A stretch of 64,000 nt of DNA from Gelatoporia subvermispora B. Taxonomy: Eukaryota; Basidiomycota; Agaricomycetes; Polyporales; Gelatoporiaceae. The position numbers and the translations under genes are program-made. The stretch lies in contig KB445803.1 in the NCBI GenBank assembly GCA_000320605.2, forward strand, positions 30,566 to 94,565. Reading direction: 5' to 3'. The notes beneath the pieces are model-generated. The model did no database searches. It had not been told where the DNA came from and worked only from the letters and a program-made list of their open reading frames with translations. Position 1 is the stretch's first letter; each line of letters begins with the position of its first letter. This document shows positions 24,011 to 36,600 of the stretch, in pieces.

Positions 24011-26253
24011 ACGCAGTGCGAAAGTAGGCGGACGACATGAGAAGCCTATTTTTGGAGCAGACGCACAAGGGGTGGCCCGAAGACATGCTCAGATACCACT
24101 GAAACATTGGCGGCTGAGAGAAAAAGAGCGGGTAAGAAAACCTCGTCAATTTTTTTAGTGTTTGCTCTGGTTCATAAGAGCGTCCGGCAGATGCTTGTTG
24201 CTTTATAAGTCCGTATCACGGCTCCAGTGCATTGAGGATGAAAAACAAAACTAGGCAGTACAGGGATGTGTGTGGTTCGGGAAGGCGCCAGACGGAGATG
24301 TGTTCTCCCAGTTTCGACTCGGAGACTTGCGTCCGAGGGCATATCGAGCGACTCGCAGGTCGACATGCCCGATTCATGCCAATTGGGCGCTCAGAGTGTG
24401 GCAGAGCGCGCAAACCACACAGCCATGAACCGTTACATACATCCTACGGCTGCTATCCACACTATGACCCTTCAGTCCACGCGTTTTCCTATGACGAAGT
24501 TGCTTCGGCTGACTTCAGATCTCTGTCTCGCGATGCACGTCAGAGGCCCAGTCATTGAGAATTCGACTCGGTGTTCCTTCGACTTATACTGGACACGTCC
24601 ACCTCCAAAGACGACTTGTTCAGCCCACGTCTGCCACTAAGTTCAATCAAACACGAGACAAGGGGAATACTTCGGTTGTGTACAATGCAACTGGGGCACT
24701 CCGACGGCGATTACAGCCCCCGTTTGGTCGTTTCAATGCATGCGATCGCGATCTGCCTCAGGATGGATATCTGGCACCTTAACGTTGCCTCAATACCGAT
24801 CGCCCTTCCTCAGCGAGCCCAACATGCGCTTCGCAAAATGGAAGCTGTGGCATCCGATAACGCGTGAGTACGTTGTCATCACTGTATATCCATGAGCAAG
24901 GTTCTGATTTATTCTCCTGGTGATGGTCGGCGATGTGGGTGCTAGAGCACCGGTCGTGAAGGAAGTTAACAACGGAGTGCTGGATCTTGGTCCATTACAG
25001 GTGCAGTTGTACGTTCTGTCTCCCACCCTCGCCGCGCATGTGCACTCATGTCGTGTATTTCCGACCAATACGCAATTCGGCTCCGACATCTCCCCATCAC
25101 GTGGCCATTGCGACTATCTCGTCACGGAGCATCATATACGGCTTGGTACCTCGAAGGATGCCGAGACGAGGCAAATGTCGTATACGACATGAAACGGGTC
25201 CAGGTTTGGAGGCTAGGACAACATGTGCATCGGTTTCGGTCTGTAAGTACATTACTTGTGTCGCCCGCATCTAGCATATAACGAGGCAAAGCTAACATGT
25301 ACCGTTCTGTATACTCTGCGTTGTTCCCCTCCGCACGGGCAGAGATCCGTCATATCATGCAGAATGTATGTTTCCCTGCTCTCTGTTATCCCTCTTCCGT
25401 GGATGCTCGCACAGACTGTTCCCCAGGTATTACGCAGCGCCTGCGCCTAAAAATACGCTCTCTGTGAGCAGCAGACACGCCAACGGCAATTTGGGGTTTC
25501 TTTGACACGCTCTACGTCACTTTTCAGGTATCGCATACATTCAGCTTCAATTCCGGTCGGCCTTACGTGCGCAACGTGATGGACTACAATGATACTGGTT
25601 GCAACGCCGAAATATTCCCAGAACTGTTCGGCTCCGGTTGCGAATCTGAAGGCGCGGAATGGAAGGTTGGGTCACCCAGAACGTATGTGTCTGTAATTCG
25701 CCTATCAATTCTTCGAATAATCCGACGGACATACCTTGTGAGTTCAGGATCGAATCACCGTATATGCTAGTTGCCATGCTTGCGAAGCATATGGCTTCTA
25801 GCTCCGACGCATGCTAGTCCGGAGTGGATCTATGCGTTGGCAAAAACGTAGAGGAAGATGGGTTCGCAGCTTTTCTCGGGGCCGTTGCACTAATGGCATC
25901 TGCTGAGCCCATTTCAGGTACTGTGTTCCACCCCACCCGCAAAGGTGCCCGGCCACATTTTTGCGTTGCGATGCAAAGTCCTCGTGAGTCCTCGCGAATA
26001 GGCCAAGTCCACCTGACGCAATAGCCGTGTACAGAGATATGCGCTCGATCCTTGAACGGATGCCGCGAGATGGGCACGCGTGTATGGAGAGAGACATATG
26101 TGTACGTAGCGTATTCTTAGTATCCATTTGACGTTCGTACCCAGTACGACGACCATCGAGATTCAAGAGCGTAGGTATTACGGGACTAAGATGCGGTACA
26201 GTACTCAAGTCCGATGGAAGGGATTCAGAAACTCGGAGCACGGTAATACGATC

Positions 26254-26343
26254 GTGTACACGCTGTGCGAAAGATGTATCGTAGCACGTGACTCCTACCG
26301 GCGGCGAATGTGATCTCCTCCTCCTCCTCCTCCTCCTCCTGGG
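26254..26343 (+). mobile_element. 5'-truncated LINE 3' end with (CTC)n tail
   Basis: About 60 nt of unique sequence (GTGTACACGCTGTGCGAAAG...) is followed by about nine CTC repeats. The same sequence occurs on the opposite strand at 29,489-29,578, directly downstream of a LINE C-terminal coding region. This marks it as the 3' terminus of that element family, with a simple-repeat tail. The sister units lack it at this point. Confidence 0.65.
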
Positions 26344-26553
26344 TCTGGCCCGAGGAGATAGAGCATCACATGCGATACGGAAGTAGGAGATAAAAGGGAT
26401 CCTGGCCTTTCAATAGCTAATTTACAGTGTGGTTGCGAGCTGAACAAATCATGGCTTGCGAGGCGAACTGGATCATATGTCCGAGGAAGCGTAGGGGGCG
26501 ACGGCGTCTTTTACACAACGATGTCAGCCACTATCAAGATGTACAACGGTGAA

Positions 26554-27919
26554 TCACGAACCTGAACGACGTGTATATACAATGGCCGCCCTATATTGGT
26601 CCAATCCCACAATACCAAATTGTATTGAGAGAGCGACACCCCTTGGGCATGGCTCAACATCCGCTTCTGTCTGCTCCAATATTCCCCAACTGAAGGGAAG
26701 GATATCAGCGCTACCTTCATCAGTGAAGGTCATACTTGACATGGTGAACCTTTCCGTCCAATCCGTTGAGTATGGCAGTGAGTCCACCACTATGTGTATG
26801 TTATCGAAGTTGAATGGATACTTTGTTTCTAAGTATACAGAGATGGTTTTCAGGGCAGCAAAATCGGCGACCGTGATACCGTCAACCAAGGTTGTAAAAA
26901 GGGTTCCCCACGTACTCCGACAAGGCGGGGAATGACTGCACCGGTAGTTGATCTCTATAGCCGTGACGCGATTGGCAGGGTTGTGAGAGAACAGGCCGAG
27001 AACTATGTCGCAGACTGCTTCACAGGGGAGGTCCCATAGGCCGAATTGCAGTCGCTTGAGTCGTCCTAGACGTGCAGTGCCTAACGCCGCAGGAGGGATG
27101 TATAGCTGTTGTAGAGCCAGTTCCAGATCGCTGTCGGTGGTTTGGGCAACAATGTGCTCGAAGGAGTCGGACAGCGATGGGGCCGTGAGCAGATTCCAGA
27201 TCGGATGCGACTCGCCAAATGCACAGTTCGCGATCTGGACGACGGGTGGCAAGTGAGTAACGCACGGCTTGCTCCACGAGAAGTAGTGACATGTTTGCTA
27301 GGAGAGACACAATGACGTACGTAGAGCTTTTTGAGGCGCAGATCGCGAGCGAAATAGATGCCCTCAAGGCTGTAGCTTCGGCTGTCATTCATGGTGACGT
27401 GGTACAGCACGAATGTGTCCACATTGGGAACGGCGCATACAGTCCGAGCAAAGTCAGAGAACGACAGGAAATGAGTGTCGGTCAGACGTAACGTGGTGAC
27501 CGAGTTGAGCTTGGAGAGCGCTGATCTCGCCTGGGAGCGCAACAAGAGCGTTCCGCCCACAATCGTCATTTCTCGAAGACGCCCGCTCTTCGTGTCATAC
27601 CTTGATATCCACGGTGGTAACTCAGCGCTCCGGATCGAAGCTCTGGAGAAGAAGTAACCACCCGTGGGATCAGACAGTAGATCATCCAGCCCACTCATGT
27701 CTGTCCGTTTCTTGATAATCTCGCGCACAATGTCACGTAAGGTTCTGCAAGTGCAGCCGGCTGCAAGTAAAGCGCGAGGATCATCGGTCATTTCGAGGAT
27801 GTTCCACCAGAGCTCGGGTGGAATGCCTCTGACTGGTGAAAGCGAATGGACGCAAGTACTTAGGACACGTCAGCAGGCGAAACAAGCCTGTTAGTGTGCG
27901 TACTATTGATTGAGTTCAT
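26554..27919 (-). CDS. F-box-like protein, copy 6 (intact model, 402 aa)
   Basis: Three exons: 27,919-27,904 (start codon plus 13 nt), 27,832-27,321 and 27,234-26,554. Intron 1 is 71 nt (GTACGC...CACCAG) and intron 2 is 86 nt (GTACGT...GTCCAG); all phases agree. The protein begins MNSINIRGIPPELWWNILEM. The F-box-like motif lies at about residues 9-45 (PPELWWNILEMTDDPR...CRTLRDIV), followed by leucine-rich segments. It probably recruits substrates to an SCF ubiquitin ligase. Intron 2 is 26 nt longer than in the other copies, yet the flanking exons stay in phase, which argues that it is spliced out. Confidence 0.75.
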
Positions 27920-28206
27920 CGTGCGACTTGTACTCCTCCTTGCCGTCCTTGACGTACTCCTCCCTCTCGTCAGACCCGCACTCCCCACTCGCATCCGATT
28001 GGGCTATCGATGTACCGCACGAATCCAATGTATTCGCCATAGAGGGTGTATATGTACTTGTCTGAGGCCTGTGGAAGGAGAAGTCCGCTTGCACCACAAT
28101 ACAAAGCAGCCTGGCTTTATGAGTAGACTTCTCAATGAATGCGGTGCGGGCATTGCCTGCGTCCCAATATCTTCTTGATTATCAGATGCCGCATCACACG
28201 AACGTT

Positions 28207-28316
28207 CATCAGGAAAATGTTGTGTTTGCTTTGGCGCCGCTTTTCCTGCTTTCAGGGCGCTTATCGCCCGAAAAAGACGTAAAAGCAGCCAAAGCAAAAG
28301 GGAGATTTTGCTGATG
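28207..28316. mobile_element. 110-bp MITE-like insertion with terminal inverted repeats
   Basis: The ends are TCATCAGGAAAAT and ATTTTGCTGATGA, inverted with one mismatch, and the inside is also partly self-complementary (GTTTGCTTTGGC / GCCAAAGC). Sister units read straight through here (CGAACCTTGAGCTTAATGAGAC at about 8,650). This gives an empty site and shows insertion after the array formed. GTT and CTT border the element, so a 3-bp target duplication is possible but not exact. Confidence 0.65.
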
Positions 28317-28338
28317 ACTTAAGCTTCCTGAGACACGT

Positions 28339-29084
28339 GCGGAATACTATGGGCGATATATCATGACATTATGGCACACATATCATGACATAATTCATTT
28401 GGTTGTCCATACCTCATGAGTGTGCCAAGAGAGACGTTCAACCCCTCCAGGACACCTGAAATAAACGCATGAGTGAGCAATACAGACAAAAACACGCTAC
28501 TACAACAGTTTTGCATTATATACACTTCTGCAAGAACACGCTCGTGTAAATGTCACAAAAAGTGCACCGCCATTGGACACACCATATACATGTTGAACAT
28601 CATCCTTCATTTTAGATCTTGTACTGTATAGGATAAAACACGTCAATATCAAACACATCAATATAAAACACGTCGAACCACTGTGATGCCCCGGGCATTA
28701 GAATGTAAATTTTGCGCATTTAACACATGATGTCGCAGAAGCATCTTGTATCTGGCAAGTGAGAAGGTAGTGGCTATCAGCCATAGCATGTAAAGTGTGA
28801 TGTTCAGTATACACCAGCGCATATGTGGTGTCAATTACAGCGTCAATTTCACCTGCCCCCAGACAGCGTGATTTTCAATATGCAGACCTGCGTATATTTT
28901 ATGCTTGTCAACATGTGTACAAATTCATTCACACGCCCATGGTGCGTGTGTTTCACTTGGACACCATTATGTGTGTGTATTTCCGACGTGCGTACAAAAA
29001 CAATTATGTCATATGGGCGATATATCATGACATAATTGTTTTGGTACGCACGTCGGAATTACACACACATAATGGTTACACAGG
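28339..29084. mobile_element. About 740-bp insertion ending in a long hairpin
   Basis: Sister units have GAGACACGT followed closely by CTGAGTGTCTCATCAGG. Here about 740 bp without a gene lie between them. The insert holds two copies of TATGGGCGATATATCATGACA (28,349 and 29,011), an A/T-rich part with AACACGTCAATAT-type short repeats (28,630-28,680), and at the right end a near-perfect palindrome (28,961-29,077, arms about 50 bp starting ACCATTATGTGTGTGTA). It may be one non-autonomous element or two nested ones. Confidence 0.55.
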
Positions 29085-29488
29085 GAATCTGAGTGTCTCA
29101 TCAGGTAGTATCTAGTTCACGATCGACCGCTCAATTTGATTGCTTTGAACAGCTCTTGATGCATCTTGTTGACACGAGGTAATCGGAATCTGAATACGTA
29201 TTGTACAGCCTCCGAGCATCACAGCTACTCGGATGGGGTCCAGAACATCACACCTCATCAATGCTGAGGCTCTATATACCTGTTCAAAGATATTCCGATG
29301 CTCTCATCGAGTTCTTTTCCGTCCGCCGTCATCTGTGGGCGGTGCATGATCCTATGGCCCATGGGGCTCGATTTGATCCCACTGTGAATAGAGTAGAGAT
29401 TGTGACTTGCTAAAGCCCAAGATAACATGCGGATCAATGTGAATAGCGAAATTCAGCACGCATAGTTCTTGTTGGGGCGGCGCATTAG

Positions 29489-30456
29489 AGGAGGAGGAGG
29501 AGGAGGAGGAGGAGGAGATCACATTCGCCGGCGGTAGGAGTCACGTGCTACGATACGTCTTTCGCACAGCGTGTACACTACCACGGCCCCGACAACCTAC
29601 TTAGAAAACGCAGTGGCGTACCTATCTCCGACCAATCACCCCGCGCGCAGCCTCTCCTAGTACCCCGAGTACATCGAACCGAACGCTCTGGCCCAGATGT
29701 GTGCGTACGTGACGCCCACATAGGCAGGCGCATAGTTAAAACTTGCCGTGCACCGGACAAAAAACCCCAGTGGGGAAAAATAATACATTCTGCTACCCGG
29801 CAGGAATCAGCAGCAGTACCCTGCATGCCAATAACACCCACTACGCCCCAAGCATTCCTCCGATCCACCCCGTCTACTAGGCGAGACCCACGCGAGATGT
29901 GGTAGGGTCGTGAGCAGTCTCCTGGGCCAGGAACCCTGTGGGACAACCTGGGGAGAGGTCAGGCACAGTCCCCCGTGACGCTAACGCAAACATACTTACG
30001 CCCAAGCATAGGCTGTCCGCAGCGCCATCTTGTAGGCCACCGATACAGTTATCGCTTTTTCGGTGTCGCGCGCTACCGCGCACTTGTTGTGCGGTCGCAT
30101 AGCGCGAACACCTCGAATACAAAACGGCCAAATCCGGCCGCCACTTTGCACTCCGACAGGCCCCACAGCAGCGTCGCCAATGTTCTGCTATGGCCAGGCA
30201 GCTCTACACGCCCCGTCCGCATCAGCGCATCCTCACGCCACGCGCGGCGCAGATCCAGCAGCTCTGCGTTTCCGTCACAGCACAGCAGGACGTGTTCTTC
30301 ATCCTCCACTGATCCGCGCTTTGCGCAGAAGCGACATTTGCCGTCCTCACGCGCGATGCGTTGAGATCGAGATTCTCGGGCGGCGATTTTAAGATCAAGA
30401 CGGAGGATAGAGTGTCGACGCCAGTTGGAGATGCGTAGTTGCATCGACAGCGGCAC
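29489..30456 (-). mobile_element. 5'-truncated LINE-type retrotransposon end
   Basis: The minus frame at 30,456-30,073 reads MPLSMQLRISNWRRHSILRL and later CRFCAKRGSVEDEEHVLLCC. This is the C-rich zinc-binding-like C-terminus common behind reverse transcriptase in fungal LINEs. It is followed downstream by a 3' UTR ending at 29,489 in a run of about ten GGA (CTC on the coding strand). The reverse transcriptase and endonuclease domains are missing. The right border merges with the older relic shared by all units (to about 30,720). Confidence 0.65.
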
Positions 30457-31839
30457 GCAGCTTGCGGCGAACTGGGGTCGCCATCAATTCTGTAGTATCG
30501 AAATGAGACCGTTACAGCGGGATGCTAAATGGGCCACCTATTGCGACGGAGATGCACCGACAAAAAAACCACTGCACTCACATGAGGGCAAGCACGATGT
30601 GGCAATGTAATACTTACATAAATTCTGCTGTCCTCAGGCCGCCGCCCGTCGCATTCACCCCAAATCACTCTGGAACGCGGCTGGTGATAGAGGGTGGTAT
30701 GAAGATATCGCACTGTCGACGTGGCGTGAGGGCAGGCGGGAAAACCCCCTCGATTGAATGCTCAGAGAAAGGCGGTGAGTGACCAAACCACAACCCGGGA
30801 GTGTGTGCGCTGAACATTCGATTGTGCGCTCGTTGGACATGCGTTCAACGTTGACGCTGAGCTGCGGACGGACGTGGGCAAGATGTGACGAGTAAGCGGC
30901 TATTTTTCGACTCAACAAAGAGACTGTAGGTCGGAGGGACTCACCGTTATTGCATCAGTTTAGCTCCTAGTCTATCTCTACCCTATGTGTTGTGGTCCAT
31001 AAGAGTGGCCGGCGAGTGCTTGTCGCCTTGCAAGTACGAGTCACCACTTTGGTGCATTGGGGATAAGAAGAAAAGATAAATAGAACAGGGATGTGTATGG
31101 CTCAAAAAGTGGCTAGGCGAAATCACGGTCTCATCCTTTCGACTCAGACACTTGCGTCCAGGGGTGTATCGAGGGATTTGCAGGCCGCACTGCCACATTC
31201 CCCGATCCGTGATCGGGCCGCTCAGAGCGCGCAAACGGCACATTAATCGGGCGCGCACCAGACAACATCCTAACGGCCGCTATCCACAGTAAAATTGTCT
31301 AGTACACGAGTTCTTCCCACAATCATTCACTTGACCTCGACTTGAGATCCCCGACACGGGGGAAGAGGGCGTTGAGAGGCATTCAGTCTGATATTGGACA
31401 AGGGGAGGACCTGATTGTGCACGATTCCAATAGACTCTGCCATGTCAAACGCGGGTCGGCCTTACAAACCTCTTCGATCTCTTTGCAAGCGATCGCGATC
31501 CGCCTCGGGACACGTCTCTGGTACCTCGAGCCTGATACTTCCTCGGTGCCGATCTTCTCTGCTTGATGAGCCCTCCGACGTCCTGCACTCAGCAACGCAG
31601 ATCGCAATGCAACGCTATTTATGGCTCTGGATTATACCTTCGAAAGGCATCGTTCACCGCCGTGGCGAGCTCTCCCCATATCGCCCTCAACGTCAGATCC
31701 AAAACGTCCGTTCTAGGTATTCAGCTACAAATTATCCCACGTTACAGCGTCATTGCTATAACCGTCAGGAGTCAGGACTTTGCCAGGTTATATCTCACGA
31801 ATGCCATCGACGGCAAACATCTGATTCTGTGTATGTGTC

Positions 31840-32900
31840 CAGCCATGCGAGCGTTGCATGAATCCGGTGTGGTCGACATTGGAGGGGCGGATTTGTTGGT
31901 CAGAGTGCTGGGAGAGAAGAATCGGTCATACCCCGGATATACGGGCCTGACTTTATGAGCTACCTGAGCAGTGGGCACTGCCTGCGTCCCAATATCGTTA
32001 TCCCGAAATAGCGCATCACAGGAACCTTGTTCAGCCACGGCCCACGTTGTGCATCTCGAGGCTTTCGAGGGTCTCATCAGGTGTCATCTCTTCAGGATCG
32101 GTCAGTTGAATGAGCTGTCCTGAGGAGCCTTCCACACACGGGCTTTGTTGGTGCATATATCCATACAATGCGCAGGAAGATATACTGCAATCAAAAGTGA
32201 GAGCACGTGCAAAACCTCGTGGCCGCCTCATTGCCTCAAGGTACCCAGAAGCCGAATGCACGTCGAACAGCCCCCAAGTCTTGCAGCTCACCGGTGAGGT
32301 TCCCTTCCATACACTGCGTCACCGGCCTGTCACATGTTCATGGCCTCAGCGCTGGAACCTGGGGCCGAGGCTTCCGATACCCAGCAGAGGCTGTCCGCGC
32401 AGTGCTTTCCGTTCAATCCGCTGCTATCCGCGGGCAGTGTATGATTCATCGAGGGGCTCAACGTGATCTAGCGTGATAGCGATGGGAATGTGACGAACCG
32501 AGTATTACAGGTGGGGAAACTTAATGAAGGTCGACGAGCACTCATCCCTCTGATGCCAATACGAAGGACCGTCAGAATCAAAGTCAAAGCGTACTTATCC
32601 AAGGAGCGGTGCTCAGAAATGCGGAGATCGTACTTTCTAAAGGAAAACGTCCGGCATGTAGCCACGGTCATTCTGTGACTCGACGAATTCGTGATCAACC
32701 ACGTAAGCACTAACATGTATGAGAGTATAAGGTGCGGACGGATATAAGGGATATAGTGGCGATGCAAAGGGAGACATACCTGCTATGAGACGGCGATATG
32801 AGTTTGAGCAATCTTACCATACGGAATGTACCGGCTAAGAACAAAGCTCAATGTCCAGAAGTCTGGGCAATTTCGTCCAGATAAAGCCTCGCGTGTCTGA
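31840..32900. repeat. Tandem unit 7, remnant without F-box ORF
   Basis: Only the promoter-side part of the unit remains. A block at 31,840-31,960 matches 28,010-28,125, a block at 32,160-32,290 matches 3,070-3,200, a block at 32,400-32,460 matches the motif CCGCTGTCATCTGCG...GTGCATGATC found in all units, and ACATACCTGC at 32,773 matches the LINE relic border. The F-box coding part is deleted. This is the right end of the array. Confidence 0.6.
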
Positions 32901-33688
32901 TTTCGTTGTCGTTCTATGCTGACATGACTCAAGACGCAACGATGAACCTTGGCTTGGGAAAGGTCACTGCGGAGTGGAGAGGTCGTATCCACCTGAGTCT
33001 CGACACTACTCACTTCGGAGGGTGCAACAGCAATGGCGAGGAAAAAGTTTGGTGGCGCGGGCGGAGAACAAGACGGGACAATACAAACAGCCCGGAGAAG
33101 ATGACCACATTGTTGCATACGCAGTAGCTGCACGCATGTCTTCGAATGGTAGAGAACTATTGGAATGGATTGCCTGCGTGCGCGTGTACTCAAGACCAGA
33201 TACGCAACTCCAGCACTGGTTGTTGTACATGTTTAAACTTGCTTGAGGTCAGAGCAACCCTCAAGCCTCCATCAGGCGCGAACAACATCGGAAGCAGAAT
33301 GCAGCCGAGATGGAAACATCGTAGATGTCGTAAAGATAGAGCAAGTCGCCGTCAGTGGCCCAGTACCATAGTTAAGTCACTTAGAATGATTTAACGCCAG
33401 CGGGAGACAGAAGCAGCCTAGTGTGGACTCTGAAAATTCCAAAGAGTTTGCAGTGAATGGTCTACATGCTGAAGAACTCAGGTGCAGTGCGAAGGGGATG
33501 GAAAATCCTACAGGACGTTCTCGCGGATTTTGCACCGCAGAGTAGGATAAGCCTCATTTAGACAAATGTACATGGCTTATCCGACGAAATGCACGTGGTA
33601 ATGATCGCGCGTGTGGCGGGAAGTTCGAATTCGTCCAACTCGCTGCGCCCAAGGCGTCGGTCACCGTCGTCTACGGCGAGCTCTCGCC
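32901..33688. other. Intergenic, no gene seen
   Basis: Short frames only. This is the transition from the repeat array to the gene-dense half and presumably holds the promoter of the coiled-coil gene at 33,689. Confidence 0.5.
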
Positions 33689-36600
33689 ATGTCCGCTGCC
33701 CTCAACATCAGGCCAGACACATCGGTTCAGTCCCTAGGAACTCAGCCTGACCTCTCGCTTGGCTCATTCGCCTCTGGTTTCTCTACACCGGCCAAACCGC
33801 GCATACCCTCTGGCTCCTCTGCGACCACTGCCGTTTCCTCTGCACCCCTATCAACACCATCCCCATCATCGAGTGTCGCGAAGAGAAGAGATGATGCCAC
33901 GCCTGCCGTGAAGCGCTTTGGGCTGTCTGGCCACGACGAGGAGGACGAAGAAGGGGGCGATGTCCTCGACACACCTGGCGCGGAGAAGCGGTGGGGCGAG
34001 GCACACGAGACTCCTGCACCAGGCCGTGTTGCGCGAACGAGGAGCACAGGATATAAAGGGAGTGTCAACTTGACTCTACGAGATCAGGAGAAGGTATGTT
34101 CTACTCCTAGTGAACCTGAATGCTCCTGGCAACCATGTCTCATTGTCGCTGTGGCGTGCAAGGGCATGTGGGTGTGCAGCATCGTCCTGCATGCTAAGAC
34201 GATATGTCTGAGGAGTTTGGAGCTCTCCTGTTCCTCCTTACACGTCTACCTTTGTCGCCGCTGGAGTTATGTCCTTCGATACCTCCGTAATATACCCATT
34301 CTCTCACTATATCCCGTGCCGCGCTGCTCGTTTACTCATCCCCAGACTCATGTCAGTACGCGCTCATCACATTATAACAGCACATCGATAACCTCAAGAA
34401 GGAGAACTTTAACATCAAGCTCAAGGTGCACTTCCTCGAGGAGCGCCTTGCGCAGCTCGCGCCGGACCAGATCGACGCCGCGCTCAAACAGAACATCAAT
34501 CTCAAGATCGAGCTGCAGCAGCACCGGATGGACAACAAGAAGCTCCGGAAGCGCATGAAGGAGCTCGAGGAGGACATCGCGCAGCTCCAGCGCGGGTCCG
34601 GCGGCGCCCGGGATCGCGCGAGAGAGCTCGAGGAGCTGCTTCAGGAGCGCGAACACGAGATCCGCGAGCTGAGGAGGCGCCGCGCGGACGGGGCGGACGA
34701 CGCGGTGGTACAGGAGCTCGAGGCGCGGAACGCGGAGCTCGAAAGTCAGCTGGAGAATCTGCGCGGGATGTTCGAGGAGACTACGGAAGAGATGGAGCAC
34801 TTGCGTGAGCTCGCCGAGCGGGCAGAAGCGGGACATGGCACGGGAGCAGACACGAGCCGGCGGTGGCGCCACCAGGCGGAGGAGGCGGCTGCGGAGAATG
34901 AGGAGCTGCGGCTGAAGATCGATGAGCTCGCGGAACTGGTGGCGCAAAGGACGGATGAGAAAGAGGAGCTAGCGGATGAAGTAGAGGCGCTGAGGCTCGA
35001 GCTGGAGGACTCGCAGCGTCGGAGAGAGGCCGAGTCCATCGAGCGCAGCCAGAGTCGTGCACAGGTTTTGGAAGAGAGGGAGGAGAGGGAGGCAGTCGAG
35101 GATGACCTCAACGCGGCAAGAGACAAGCTCGCGGCCTCGCAGATTGAGCTACAGCAAAAGGAGGACGAGATCGACATGAAGAGCCGCGAGATCGAGGACC
35201 TGGTTGCGGAGCATGATCGCATCGTCGACGAGGTGGAGGAGCAGTGGCGAGAGGAGGTCAAGGAGGCTAGGGCGCAGATTGAAGAGTTGCGAGATGTGAG
35301 TCTCTTTATCATCCTCCCTTCCCGAGGCTAACAGGTCTTGGCGCTTCCTCAGATCCTCGAGCAGCGCGAGATCGAGTCCAAGGAACTGCGGATGCATATC
35401 GCCGAGCTCGAAGCGAACACAGACGAGCTACACGACAAGTACGAGACCGCGTTTGCGAACCTTGAGCGCGAGTCTGCCGAGAAAGACATCGAGATCGAGG
35501 CCACGAATCGTGAGCTTCAGGAGTACAGCCAGCATATCTACCAGCTCGAGCAGGATATCGACCATCTCAAGGAGGAGGGTGCGCGGCAACAGGAGGAGAA
35601 TGCAGTAGACAAGGAACGGTTAGAGGCTTTATGTGCAGCCTTGAAAGAGGTGAGTAATGCGCTCCGGTCAAGATATGGCCCTTGATCAGTCAGTCCAGAA
35701 AGCAAATTCTCTCAAAGCCGAACTGGCGGAGAGCCGGGACCGCTACGAAGCCCTCAGCCAAGAGATCAGAGCTCACAGGTCTCAGCAAGAAGAGCTCGCT
35801 CAGCATATCGAGAACCTCGTGCAAGAACTCCAACGCGAGCGGGAAGAGCGCGAGCACCTGGCAGAGGACTTCGACAAGGCGGAGCAAGAGCACGAAAGCG
35901 CGCTTAGGGCGGAACGCCGCACAGTGGAAGCGAAAGAGTCCGCGTTACAGTCGGCACTGAACGACCTCGCACGGACGCAATCGCTGCTCTCTCAACGCGA
36001 ATCCGATCTTGCCACCGTTCAAGAGACTTTGCAGGGCCTGGAGACGGAATCCAAGAAGCTCGGCGAGTCCCACACGACCGCGCGCTTCTCGCTCCAATTG
36101 GAGGTGGACAGACTCAAACGCGACATTGACCGGCTTGAAGACGAACTTAGGCGTGCACGCAGGGAGCTCGACGAGCGGGAGGCTAAAACTCGCGAACGCG
36201 ACGGCGCGGTGGACAAGCTCTACGCTGAGAATCGCGACTTGGCTGCACAGCTCGCGACACAGACTCAGGCGAAGCTCAATGCTACTGAGAAACTGGATGC
36301 TCTGCAGAGTAGCCTGCGTACAGCTGAGGCGGAGGCGTCGAACCTGCGCGCCAAGGTCACCGAGCTAGAGCAACGACTGTCAAGGGACCAGCGCTCGCTG
36401 TTGTCCGCCGAATCGCAGTACCGCGATCAGTTAACAGAGCGAAACACGCTACTTCTCACTATATACCAGTACATGGACAAGATCTTAGGTGTCGACAAAA
36501 CACCTGTGAGTATTTTTCCTGTTTCTACACCAGCGTTGATCTCATTTTTATGTGCGTAGCTGCAGAAAAAGCATGGGCAAGCGGAGACGAAGCCATTCAC

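Larger units (their letters stand above)
21040..26089. repeat. Tandem unit 5
   Basis: The unit contains F-box copy 5, conserved blocks (22,740-22,980; 23,040-23,290), a LINE relic (23,600-24,010), the GGGCATATCGAGCGAC block (24,339-24,430) and a plus-strand remnant (24,980-25,240). Block order is as in the neighbouring units. Confidence 0.8.
26090..31839. repeat. Tandem unit 6, expanded by later insertions
   Basis: The unit contains intact F-box copy 6, conserved blocks at 27,950-28,130 and 29,080-29,400, the GGATTTGCAGG block (31,165-31,255) and a plus-strand remnant (31,550-31,740). Compared with units 2-5 it has gained a LINE 3' end near 26,254-26,343, a TIR element at 28,207-28,316, about 740 bp between 28,339 and 29,084, and a better preserved LINE end at 29,489-30,456. 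Confidence 0.75.

Noticed and set aside
34353..35312. Long open frames on the minus strand across the coiled-coil gene
   Set aside because: GC-rich, Glu/Leu/Arg-rich coding sequence leaves antisense frames open; the plus strand has matching splice phases and a clear centrosomin motif.
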